Shown: positions 35,408 through 45,538, numbered from the stretch's first letter. The stretch is DNA of 64,000 bases from Heterodera schachtii (GCA_023374025.1 SIJG01000029.1:1398228-1462227); one strand, 5' to 3'. Numbers and translations are program-made. The notes: a model not told the origin generated them from the letters alone.

Positions 35408-36196
35408 TCATATTATAAATATGAGGAAAAGCATGAACAGAACAATTCCTAGCATTTTCAGTACTGCTCTCAAACTGACCGAGGGCATAAACCCATCGCT
35501 CTGCTCCGCCACATATTGGCCACCACCGTACCCAAAACTGTCACCGTAATAATTTTCGTGGTATGTGTTCCACAAACGGGCTTCCGTAGTCATAATTAGA
35601 GACCGGATTTTAGGCACGAAAAATTTGCAAATAGGCACCTAAAATAGGCACGAAAATGTGAGAAAAGGCACAAAAAATTACAAAAACTCCACTTCGGGCC
35701 AAATTTTTTTTTCTCCTATGTGATAGAAAAAATTGCAGCACAAAGAAGGAATTTTTAGCGGTTTGGACCAAAAAATGACAATTTTTTGTTCAAATTTCAA
35801 AAATTAATAAACTGGAGGTACGGCGGTGCCGATAGGCGCCGCCGGGGCAATTTTTTTTTTTTTGGAATTTGAAATGAAATATTTATTCAAAATTTCTTTA
35901 AATTTCCTATTTTTTTCAAAAAAATACTGAAAAAGGCATTAAAAAAGGCACCAAATGTCAAAAAAGGCAAAAAAAAAAGCACCAAAAAGTTCAAGCTAGA
36001 AGCTTCAAACTAATGTAAAAAGTCGTTTTTCGTGCGTATTAGGCCGTAGCAAGTTACAAAAAAAAAAGACATTTGCCTCAAAATCCGGTGCCTAGTCATA
36101 ATAGTAGCCATAGGAATAGGCAGTCGGTAAATGTGCTACCGTATAATAGTAATAATCGCCGCCACCGTACTTCGATTTTTGAATTTTCCAGTTCAT
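35408..36196 (-). pseudogene. Tyr/Gly-rich protein gene split by a mobile element
   Basis: On the - strand the 5' part (36196 down to about 36095) reads MNWKIQKSKYGGGDYYYYTV, then TAYSYGYYYD. The 498-base element at 35597-36094 follows, then the 3' part (about 35590 down to 35408) reads YHENYYGDSFGYGGGQYVAE and ends in a hydrophobic anchor (LGIVLFMLFLIFII). After removing the element and one copy of the target duplication, the two halves are still one base out of frame, so a second lesion or an unseen intron exists. Composition resembles small Gly/Tyr-rich secreted or membrane proteins of nematodes; the function is unknown. Confidence 0.6.
35597..36094. mobile_element. Short inverted-repeat element in a coding exon, 8-bp duplication
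   Basis: Ends are TAGAGACCGGATTTT and AAAATCCGGTGCCTA. The octamer GTCATAAT flanks both sides exactly (35589-35596 and 36095-36102). The body iterates AAAAAGGCAC/TAGGCACGAAA and includes the GC-rich core GCGGTGCCGATAGGCGCCGC at about 35823. No coding capacity. hAT-type assignment is inference from the ends and the duplication length. Confidence 0.85.
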
Positions 36197-36296
36197 GCTC
36201 TTCCCTTCTTCAGTGTTAAAAAGAATAAATTTGTTTATAAATTCTACTAACTAAAATTTGAAGCAAATGATGTCCTTTTATTTATTATAATACACT

Positions 36297-36755
36297 GGTG
36301 GAAAAAAGTCTTGGTACAAAGTGTTTTTTGTCGTAACTTTGTCAAATGATGGTCAATCTCAACGATTTTGATACCAAAAAATTATTTAATCGAAATTCAG
36401 TTGACCTATTCCGGCATTTTTTGGAAAAATAAAAGTTAAACCGGTTTTTAAACCGATTTAAAAAGTATGTCATTTTGGATATCAAAAAAAAAATTTTTTG
36501 GGAAAATGGGAAAAATATATGTGATTCTAGTCGAAATTCTCTACAATAACCGCGTCCAAACCGGTTCAGTAGGAGCCGAGATTTAAATTTTGAAAATCGA
36601 AAAATGGTTCAAAACGGTATAAAAGCGCAAGGGCCATTTTTCGATTTTCAAAAATATTTTATCTCGGCTCAACCAATTAGGACGTAGTTATCGGCATTAT
36701 TTTTTTGAATCAAAATCGTTGAGATTGACACAAAACTCAAAAGTTCACTAGGGTA
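36297..36755. repeat. Fold-back element
   Basis: TCTCAACGATTTTGATACCA near 36357 is mirrored by AATCAAAATCGTTGAGATTG near 36708, and CGATTTTCAAAAT/ATTTTGAAAATCGA pair inside. The left end TACACTGGTGGAAAAAAGT looks like a Tc1/mariner-type end at a TA; the right end is less clear. Confidence 0.6.
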
Positions 36756-36965
36756 AAAAAGACCGGAAAAGCTAAAACAACAAGTGAACTCATAAGTGAT
36801 TTGCCAATAATGCTTTTGAAATCATTTTATTCATATATTTTCTCTTTTTAATTCCTGTGATCATCCATATATTTTGTCACTTATACTCTACGAAACATTT
36901 ATCTGAACAGTCGTCAGAGTAAGTATTTTTACCCTTCTGATGACTTTTTTATTCACGAATAAATA
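36756..36965. repeat. Dispersed repeat, inverted copy of 20400-20620
   Basis: See the entry at 20400. Shared words include ACAGTCGTCAGAGTAAG and AGACCGGAAAAGCTA. Confidence 0.6.
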
Positions 36966-37038
36966 AAATAACTTATAATTTTATTATTCCAAGGTCATAC
37001 AAATTATACACAGTCAAAATTATTTATTTTCAATAAGT

Positions 37039-37285
37039 AGGATTTTTTAGAGGAAATCAGTAGATATGCGATTTTTACACCAATCAAATGAAAATCATCA
37101 AAAAATACATTTGCTTAAATTTATTTGGAAAACTTATGAAGAAAATGAAATTACGCTTATTATTAATTCCAATTGTTTTCATGGTAATGGAAATTCATCA
37201 AATTAAAACGGAAAATAAAAAATTATCTCAAAAATTAATTGATGAAATATTTGAAGAAAAATGGGAAGAAAAAGAAGAAAAATAA
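37039..37285 (+). pseudogene. Secreted HTH-family copy truncated after the signal peptide
   Basis: The upstream block is present but altered (AGAGGAAATCAGTAGATATG at 37050). From the ATG at 37136: MKKMKLRLLLIPIVFMVMEI, then LSQKLIDEIFEEKWEEKEEK and a stop at 37285. No HTH units follow in any frame over the next 150 bases. A 49-residue secreted acidic/basic peptide is possible, but it is most simply a truncated copy. Confidence 0.65.
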
Positions 37286-37519
37286 AATGAGAAGAAAAAA
37301 AAAGTTAAATTATTGAAAAATATATTAAAATAAAAGAGAAAGTAAAGGAAAAGGGAAAGACACAAAATCATTTTTTCCAAAATTGAGTAATTTATTCATA
37401 TCCCTCAAAAAATAAATGAAAACATTAGAATTTTTAAATTTACACATTTATTTATAATTTTATTATTCCATAATCAGTAGAAAAATTACTCATAATCAAA
37501 ATTATTATTAATTTACAAG

Positions 37520-37577
37520 TAGGATTTTTATTTTACAGGAAATCAGTAGAAAGACGATTTTGACACCAACAAAAATG
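37520..37577 (+). promoter_or_regulatory. Shared 5' block of the HTH family (best example)
   Basis: TAGGATTTTTATTTTACAGG, then AAATCAGTAGAAAGACG and ATTTTGACACC. A second shared patch, CCATAATCAGTAGAAAAA, lies 70 bases upstream at about 37463. Both occur, in the same order, before the copies at 13440(-), 32728(-), 58008(-) and 60991(+). The ATCAGTAGAAA word is thus present twice per promoter. Confidence 0.65.
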
Positions 37578-37626
37578 AAAAATAATAAATCAAAATTAAA
37601 ATTATTAACATTTTTGAATATTTGTA

Positions 37627-38313
37627 ATGAAAATGAAATTCTGCCTATTATTAATTCCAATTATATTTTTGATCGCCGAAATTCATCAAATTAAAACGGA
37701 AAATAAAAAATTACCGCAAAAATCATTTGATGAAATATTTGGAGAAAAATGGGAAGAAAAAGAACGGAATGAGCAGAAAAAAAGAGAAATAATTGCTAAA
37801 TATAATAAAATAAAAGAGAAAATTAAACAAAAAGGAAGAAAATATTCAAAAAAAGAAAGACATAAAATCGAACAGAAAATAGCGAAAAAGTTGGGGTCAA
37901 ACCGAAGTTATATTCAAAAATGGATTAAAGAATTTGGCCTCTATAAAAACAAACCAAAAACTGATGAAGAAAAAATTGAAATTGTTCAAAAATTCATGGA
38001 AATGAAAAATGAATTAAAACAAAAAGGAAGAAAGTATTCAACAAAAGAATGGAAGCAAAATTATGTCGAAATTTGTAAGAAAATTGGAATAAGTTATAGA
38101 ACAATTGCGAGATGGATTAAACAATTTGGCATTTGCAATAAAAGAATAACGGAGAAAGAAAAAATGGAAAAAATGAAAAAATATTGGGAAATAAAAAGAG
38201 AAAATCCGGCAATTAGTGACAAGGAAATTTCAAAAACATTGAAAATTGATCGATCAACCATTTTCAGATGGGAGAAACAATTCGGAGAAGAAATATCAGA
38301 AGAAGAACAGTGA
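37627..38313 (+). CDS. Secreted protein with three helix-turn-helix units (intact)
   Basis: 228 residues in one exon. Residues 1-23 form a signal peptide-like start (basic MKMK, then hydrophobic FCLLLIPIIFLIAEI). A Lys/Glu-rich linker with FDEIFGEKWEE (34-44) follows, then three repeated units: about 52-105 ending KIAKKLGSNRSYIQKWIKEF, 112-168 ending ICKKIGISYRTIARWIKQFG, and 174-220 ending ISKTLKIDRSTIFRWEKQFG. Each looks like the homeodomain-like HTH of transposases (A-x-x-L/I-G/K-x-x-R-x-T/Y-I-x-R/K-W). The units are strongly basic, as expected for nucleic-acid binding. A signal peptide on a DNA-binding-like protein is odd. In a plant-parasitic nematode it would suggest a secreted effector that acts in host nuclei, but that is inference. 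No acid triad of a transposase is present. A second in-frame ATG lies two codons downstream. Confidence 0.75.
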   Translation: MKMKFCLLLIPIIFLIAEIHQIKTENKKLPQKSFDEIFGEKWEEKERNEQKKREIIAKYNKIKEKIKQKGRKYSKKERHKIEQKIAKKLGSNRSYIQKWIKEFGLYKNKPKTDEEKIEIVQKFMEMKNELKQKGRKYSTKEWKQNYVEICKKIGISYRTIARWIKQFGICNKRITEKEKMEKMKKYWEIKRENPAISDKEISKTLKIDRSTIFRWEKQFGEEISEEEQ

Positions 38314-38406
38314 TTTGTTGAGTGATTAAATTAAAATGTTTTTATGTAATTTGAATTATGAATTTTAATGCCATTTTTTGATTTTCTCTTTTTTGTTAAT
38401 TTTTAG

Positions 38407-38645
38407 GCGCTAAAAATCCCAACTTTTTTGTTGCCGATACAAAAGATATCGCTTAGAAAATGACGGTTACTGTAAGGTCGTCGGATTACATGAACTAATT
38501 TGCGTTCTTTTCCGTCCCGGCTCGGGAATTTATTTTTATTTTTTGAATGCCAAAAAGGACGGCACAGTTCTGGCGGCATTTGAATTTTATGCCGAAAGTG
38601 ACAATATTTTTTTAAATTTAATATTAATAAAAATTTTCAAATAAC
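38407..38645 (+). other. Exon-like stretch, unrecognised
   Basis: After an acceptor-like TTTTTAG it reads NPNFFVADTKDIA in one frame and, one base shifted, RYRLENDGYCKVVGLHELIC, then FRPGSGIYFYFLNAKKDGTV and LAAFEFYAESDN. The second part looks like real protein. There is no start codon or partner exon in view. It may be the remains of a gene interrupted by the 37460-38390 duplication, whose breakpoint is 17 bases away. Confidence 0.35.
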
Positions 38646-39146
38646 CTATAAATAATTTCCGTTCAACTTTTCTTCAATATTTTTTCTTCAATACAAAAAA
38701 AGTTTGTAATTTAATTTCAAAATTCATTTTATTTTTAAATATCAAAGGACAGTTTAATCGCCGCAGTTGTTCAAGCAGTTAAACCGTAGTGAAAATATTC
38801 GTCCTGTTGTTGGTTGACCATTTTATAGCCTAATCGTCCACTTTATTGCCGTTTTCTTCGACGAAAAGTGACCCAATTCACTTTACAAAAACGAGTAATT
38901 TGCACGGACAATTTAATAGAAAAATTCAAAATTTCTTAGAATTTTAGTTTGTTTTTTTGATTTAAAAAACATTGGATATAACGAGTAATTTGTAGTGGCA
39001 TTTTAAATAAAAATAATTTAAAATTTTCTTATTTTATTAAATTAGAATTTTTTTTCATTTAAAAGAAATTGTTGTTATAATCATTAATTAATATTTTATT
39101 AACATTTAATTAAATAATTTAAGCAATATTTCAACAAAAAAAAGCA
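38646..39146. other. AT-rich intergenic stretch
   Basis: No feature supported. Confidence 0.4.
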
Positions 39147-39365
39147 ATGGCCAATACCGTATTGCTGCTCATTCCTACCGTATTCCTTATCGTATTGCAG
39201 TTTTTTGCTTCATCTTCTGCTTGTACACCAACTTCAATAAGTGCTATGCCATCAACGGAAATGGTTCAGCAGCAAGAAGAAACAGCAAAAAGTCTGAAAA
39301 CAATGACAGAAATTGTTTTGGAAATGAAAATGTTAAAATTGACTTTTATGGCGCCAATTTTTTAA
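39147..39365 (+). CDS. Small secreted peptide, hypothetical
   Basis: 72 codons. MANTVLLLIPTVFLIVLQFF, then ASSSACTPTS, is a convincing signal peptide; the mature part is short, Glu/Met/Lys-rich (EMVQQQEETAKSLKTMTEIV) with one Cys. The LLLIP-x-x-FLI core recalls the signal peptide of the HTH family. A possible further exon at 39607-39722 (after TTTGTAG: AQQHQPFCCHQLIRVKLKHN, ending NGL) has a good acceptor, but I found no clear donor linking the two. The function is unknown. Confidence 0.45.
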   Translation: MANTVLLLIPTVFLIVLQFFASSSACTPTSISAMPSTEMVQQQEETAKSLKTMTEIVLEMKMLKLTFMAPIF

Positions 39366-39722
39366 ATGTTTTATTAATTTTAAAATTAAAAAAAAATTCA
39401 TTTATATTTTATATTTAAAACAAAAAAAAAATGAACTTGCTCCGTCTCTACATATTAATTTAACAATTTAACAAAACATACAAATTAAACGGAAGGATTT
39501 TTTTTTTTAATTTACATACATTTTTTTGTAATTTATTTTTAAATTTTAATTAATTTTATTAAAAATTAGAAAATTGTTTATTTTAATATTTTCCCTTTCT
39601 TTGTAGATGAAAAAAATGCACAACAACATCAACCATTTTGCTGTCATCAATTGATTCGGGTCAAATTGAAGCACAACAAAGACAGGAAGAAGCATTTTGA
39701 AAACAGTGAAAATGGCTTATAA

Positions 39723-40852
39723 TTATTAAAAAGATGATGAGCAACATTAAAATGATTATTAATTGTATTGAAACAATTTTATCTGCATATATAAATTTAT
39801 AATTTTTTTTTGTAAATTTAAATAAAAAACTCAAAAAATAAATTTTCTATACAAAATTTTCTTGTTGAAATTAAATTTTTTTTTTTTGATAATTTAATTT
39901 TACAAATTGAAAAATTCTTAAAAATAATTTCTTTTCTTATTTATTTTTTTTGATTTGAATTTTATTTGATCGCCTAAATTATTTGTAAAATTTACTATTT
40001 TTTAAAAATTTGTTATTGACTTACTAATTTCCAACAAAAAAAAACTTTTGAATGCGTAATGCACTTGAAATTTTTATGTGGTTATGTGTGCCTCCTCTAA
40101 CGCGAGCCAATTTCTTTTGGCATATCGAGAAAACGAGTTTTGTCTCGACATTGTAAATGTCATTAAAAAAAATTGGCGAAAAACAATTAATTAGGCAATT
40201 AATTAATTAATTATGGGGCGCGAAATGAGGGGGAGACGAGAAAAACGTTTATTACAAAGTGTTAACGCACAAAGTGAATGTTGTATGAACGATGACAGTT
40301 GAGGGAACAAAAATTCGCCATCATTTTGCTGAACAAAATGCTTTGTGAATCATTAGAAAACATTTTGTGGTGGTGTCTTTTGCCCAATTTATATAATGCA
40401 ATAAATATTTTTTACCGCAAAAGAAAATCTTTTTAAAATAAAATTTAAAAAAAAATGAAAACGGATAATTTTAGTGCAGAGCTCCCAAATTTTTCTTAAA
40501 AAAAGGATGTATAAAAAGCTTGAAACCTCTGATTTTGACCCCAAATCGCAGATTTTCATAAAAAAAAAATTCCCTTTTCATTTATTTTTAAAAATTTTTG
40601 TCAATTTTTTTTCTAAATCACCGGTAAGCTTTGATTTCAATACGAGTTTTGACCTTGAAAAAACCATATATTTGTGCCAAAAAACAAATTTGCTGATTTT
40701 GATTGATCACTGATTTTGCAAATAGCCGCCGGGGGAAAAATTTGCAAATGTTGGCCCTGATTTCAAAATTAAATTGGTTTTTAAATTAAATCGAATGGCT
40801 TTTCGAAATACATAGGTAATTAATTTATTTAATATAAATTTGGTCGAACCAA
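39723..40852. other. Intergenic, with a poorly defined repeat
   Basis: 40480-40745 contains GCAGAGCTCCCAAATTTTTC and ends in TAGCCGCCGGGGGAAAAATT, recalling the GC core of the inverted-repeat elements, but terminal repeats could not be matched. The rest is AT-rich and serves as upstream sequence of the next gene. Confidence 0.4.
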
Positions 40853-41955
40853 ATGTGCTCCATCAATTCAAAAATGTTGCTGCTCGTGGCGGCATTTGTT
40901 GTTCTGTTGTGCCTGCTCAATCAGAATGTCGGAGCTGAGGTCGGAAATGTTTTTTATTATTATTATTTATGTGTAAATCATTTTAATTTTTTCATTCTAT
41001 CTGGCTATATGTTTAAAATTACTTAATGATGAAATTTTTTAATCGATTCAAATCATATTTACAAATTTAGTTCAATTCATATAAGTTTTTGAAATTATAA
41101 TAATAAAATTAAAATTATTTTCATTATTTAAATAATTTAATTATTTTTTATTTTTTCATTAATATTCAAATTTAATTGTTAATTCTCTTTTTTCTTAAAT
41201 AGAAAATCATTGTACTGTATAATGGGAAAAAGTACGATCTGACCGAGTTCCACAAAAGCCATCCGGGAGGTGAAGAAGTGTTGAAAAAAGTGAACGGAAA
41301 GGACGTGAAGGAGGTGAAAATAATGATGAAAAACCAAAAAAGTCCATTATAATATTTGATTATATTTTTTTTATATTTTTAGTAAAAAAAAATTTTAAAT
41401 TTTTTTTACCTTTTTTGAATGCTTTATTTATTTTTGAATGAAGTTTTTTGTTGGCATTCCCTCGTGACACGCACAATTTTGGCTAAATTTTCAAATTTAG
41501 TGCTTATTTTTTTGGTGAAAATGTTGAAATATGTTAACAAATAGAGTTTTCCAAGAATTTAAATTTAATTTTTAATTTTTTTTTAGTATTTGGAAGGCAA
41601 AAATGCAGTGAGATTGAATAAGTACCATTTCGTGAAGCACACACACAGCAAACATACAATCAACGAATTCTTGCCAACGTTGGAGATCAAAGTGAGATCA
41701 ACGGGGAGGAGGGGGGGGGGGGGAGAATGGATTTAAACAGAAATGAATTAATAAAGAATTTTAATTCGTAAATAATTAAAATAATTAAAAAGGAATAGCC
41801 AGCAGGAGGTTTGGGAGCGTTGGTTAGCCACGCCACATAATTTTCCAGGGAATGATTTGGTACGTTTTTCAGAAAATTTTTTACTATTCTTAACAAAATT
41901 CATTAAAAAAATCACATTTTTCTCGCGTGGCGCATTCGCACTAGCGCTCAAATAA
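40853..41955 (+). CDS. Cytochrome b5-like protein with signal peptide
   Basis: Exons: 40853-40939 (or to 40972 using the better donor GTAAAT), 41213-10 bases earlier at 41203 to 41313, 41587-41691, and 41803-41955. Exon 1 starts MCSINSKMLLLVAAFVVLLC, a signal peptide or anchor. Exon 2 reads VLYNGKKYDLTEFHKSHPGG, then EEVLKKVNGKD, with the HPGG heme-ligand motif; exon 3 reads YLEGKNAVRLNKYHFVKHTH, then SKHTINEFL, supplying a candidate second histidine. This is the b5 fold as in fatty-acid 2-hydroxylase or membrane b5 proteins, which bind heme and pass electrons. The final exon (EVWERWLATPHNFPGNDL, then VRFSENFLLF) belongs to no family I know and might continue through the GTACGT donor at 41860. 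There is no hydroxylase His-box domain downstream, so it is a stand-alone b5 domain in the secretory pathway. Confidence 0.65.
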
Positions 41956-42995
41956 TGTTTTTCAATTTTTGTGCCTAAGAATTATCAAAATTTGAATTTT
42001 TAAATAAAATCTGCAACAAATCACGCCGAATTTTCAAAAAAAAAAAAATTTTCCGGTCACCCCTCAGTAAATGTAAATTATAAATGGAAAGTTTTTAACC
42101 TTAATTTGGGTGACAAACATAAAAAAAATCTTTATGCTTTATAGGACAAATATATTTGATTTTCAAATTGTTTTAATGATTTAAATAATTATTTTAAATT
42201 TAGCACTAAATTACAACACTTCGCCCAACTGCAGAATGTTAGCTGAATTTAAATGAATGAATATTTAATAAACAGAAATGCTTACATATATTGACGATTG
42301 TGTATTGTTACATAAATGTTAATTGAAATAATTTAGAATAAATATTTGCCTTAATTAAATATTCTTAATAAATAATTAAATTAACTTATTGAAATCTTTT
42401 AATGCTAAATAACTTATAAATAGAATATAATATGTTAAAAAATTTTACCAAAAATTATAAATTTTGTTATAAATTTTAGCGAAAAAAAAATTAAATGCAA
42501 AATTTTGATGCTTTTGGAAAAATTTCTGCAGATTGTTTTTTTTATATATAATCTTTTTTGAATTTAAAATATTTTATAAATCTATTTAATTATTGAATTA
42601 AAAAAAATAACAAATTTATCCAATTTTTCATTCAGATTAAAATTAATTTCTACATAGGTTCATAAAGTTGAATAATTATGGAAAAATAACTAATTTAAAT
42701 AAAATATTCATTTTCCATAAGTTTTGAGCATTTTCTTTACCTAAAAAGTTATTTTCCTTTTTTTCTGATTTTCCATCTCTACTCCAACGAATGAATTGAT
42801 GATGAAATTGATTTTTTGGTTGCCACACAACGCCACAATTTTTTTAAATTTATTTTTTGTCAAAAAATATTCATTCCTTGTCCTCTCTCATCGACGGATT
42901 GGCCCACCTCGGCTTTATCCCCGTCCCCCCCCCCCCCCCGCTACACCTGTTTTTCCGCTTCGCTTGCTCCGACGAACAACGACGACGACCGATGA
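41956..42995. other. Intergenic stretch, AT-rich then GC-richer from about 42880
   Basis: No gene supported. A run of about 14 C lies at 42925. The GC-richer part leads into the collagen upstream region. Confidence 0.4.
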
Positions 42996-42997
42996 AT

Positions 42998-45538
42998 TGA
43001 TCATTTAATCACTTGTCGTATATCGCCTCTGATCACCGCCGACATCAAAAAAGCATGCCCATTTTTTGATCACCGCCTTAGGGATGGGATGGACCTGTTT
43101 CGGGGCGGGATGCTTTCTTTGTTTGATCAGCGGCGGCAAATGGTGTGGCGGTGGAAAATTGCGTAAAAATTTTTATTAATTTCCTTTTTTTGGATCATTG
43201 TTACCATTATTTGGAAAATAATTTGTACATTTTTATGATCGGTTTTACTCCGTCTACCAAGGGACGACGTTGTTCGACGCGGTCGCACAAATTGTTGCAA
43301 AATTAAAAGTGATTGGAAGCACCCCGGCGGAGGGGAACGGATGGATGATTGAGTACCAAATTAAAATTTACTAATTAATTTAATCACGGGATATGCGCAA
43401 CAATCAAGCGGAAAACCTTTTTGTATTAATTTAATCATGGATGCCCAAATTGACCCGGAAACGGGTAATTTGATTTGGTCTGAAATTATCACAATTACCA
43501 ACAATTTGGCAATTAATTTGATCAGAGTAAAGGAAAAATTTGAAATGATTTAATCGCAAAATCAATGAGCCAAATGATTGAATTATTAGAAGAACAATCT
43601 GAGTTTGTTCTGCATGACAAAAATAAAATGAGATTGTCAATATTATGATCAGAATTTAAAGGATAATTAGGGGGGTAATTAGCGTAACCAACTTACGTTA
43701 ATATCGCCTTAAAACATTATCAGCGCGACATAAGGGAAGGTTTAAACCAACAAATTCTGCTGCGGCTGCTGATCCCATTGGCAATCATTTCCATCCTAAT
43801 AGATCAAGATTTGTTTCAAATTCTCCCGATTGATCATTAGTTTTTTCATTTTTCCATTCAACAAAAAATTATTTTTCAGCAAGCTAAGCATCTCGAGCAA
43901 AGATTAATTAACGCCTCTCTTAACTGCACGGTTGGTTGTTTTTTGCTTTTGCAACTAATTAGCACTAATGAAGGCCCCGTCGGGCATGCAAATTAATGTG
44001 TGTGCATGCATGCATTTGCGGGAAAATGTTGCCCTAGGGCAGAAAAAATTATTACTTGCCCACCCTTTTTTTATGAGCATTGTTTGTCATTTCCATTTTC
44101 GCGCAAATCAGCATCACCACCCATCAGCAGCAGCAGGTGGTCACAGTGCGCGAAACAAATATATTTATACGCCCACCATTCGCTGGACACTTTCACTTTC
44201 ATTTTCGTTAAGCAGCAAAAGCAGTTCCAACATGGCGCCTCCTTCTACTTCTTCCCATTGTTCTCTCCCCCCGTTATTTTCCCCAAATTTTGGTCCCTTG
44301 GATAATTCTTTGGGTAAAATGGTGACCAAAATTGGCAACATTGGACTGATCACTGGTTTGATTAGGCAAAAAAATTCAATCATATTGGGATGATAATAAC
44401 TGATCAATACTTCATCGGCAAAATAATTCTTAATTTCCTGCTAGAGATATAAGTGTTCGGTGCCGATCACTGTGATAACAGTTCGGCAGACCAGTGATCA
44501 GGCAAAATTTCATTCTCAGAATAATGGGAAAATCGACTGATCAATAGTGTTCTATTTCAGTTTTAGTCAAGAGATATAATTAAGTGTTATAATGAGAAAG
44601 GAAATTTGCCTGATCACTTGAACAACATATTAATTTTAATTCGACTCAAAAGTGCTCAGAGCGGCAAGTGCACATCATTGATCAGATAAAAATTCAATCT
44701 TTGATTAATAGGAAAATTGCTGGGCTGTCATTGGGAAGATCCTTTTTTCTAATTTAATAAATCCTTATTATATTCCTGATCAGCATGGGATGTCAAATTC
44801 CAATGATCAGAAGGCCGAAAATTTTTCGATTTTTCGAAAAATATATATGCTGATCCATTTGATTTTGGAAATATTTTCTTGTTACCTTTTGTTGTTGTTA
44901 ATTCATATTTTAATAAAAACATTCTAATTTCTAGATAGATAAGTGGATAATAATTAGTACCATAAATGATCATCGATCGACGCTCGTCAAATGGCACCGA
45001 TGTTGACGACACTTCGGCACGTGTGGCCGCTTATTTGGCACTTTGCATCTCCACGGCGATGGTCTGCATCACTGGCATGATGTTGACCTTTTTGCACAAC
45101 GACACGGCACTGTTGTTGGACGAAATATCAACTGGCATGGACGAATTTAATGTAAATTTGGTGGGGAGGGGAGAAAATTGAAATTATTTTTTAAATTGAT
45201 TGAATTAAATTTGAATAAAAATATTTTTAATTAATAAAAATACAAAATATAAAACTAAAAATTTGTGAAGAAGTAAATTAGATTAAAAATCTTAAAAATA
45301 GGATAAATAATTTTCTTTTAAACTTGGGAATTTAAGTAATTAATTTTAATTGAAAATTTTTTTCTAATTTTTATACATATAAAGTCGTCTATTTTAATAT
45401 TATAAAAATCCTAAGGGGGAAGCATTTGGTTTACAAAAAAGAATTGTGATAAAACTAGTAAAAACTTGATCTCGTACTGTTTTGGGGTCCCTGATCACAA
45501 ATCGGACATCTATAATATTTTGACATATTCGTGATCAG
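42998..45538. promoter_or_regulatory. TGATCA cluster around the collagen start
   Basis: The palindrome TGATCA occurs about 18 times, starting at 42998, 43030, 43067, 43124, 43519, 43646, 43831, 44347, 44401, 44495, 44538, 44611, 44679, 44777, 44804, 44967, 45492 and 45533. It covers the 2 kb before the collagen start and its first intron. In DNA this AT-rich roughly one would be expected. Two copies are extended to TGATCACCGCC. The spacing is irregular, unlike a tandem repeat. It may be a binding site for a cuticle or moult regulator. Confidence 0.5.

Larger units (their letters stand above)
37460..38390 (+). repeat. Right arm of the 0.93 kb near-identical inverted repeat
   Basis: Mate of 31963-32893. 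It ends at about 38390, where CTCTTTTTTGTTAA diverges from the mate. Confidence 0.85.

Noticed and set aside
43968..44407. Three overlapping frames upstream of the collagen, up to 141 codons
   Set aside because: The region is GC-richer upstream DNA; the frames disagree, have no family resemblance, and fit better as regulatory sequence.
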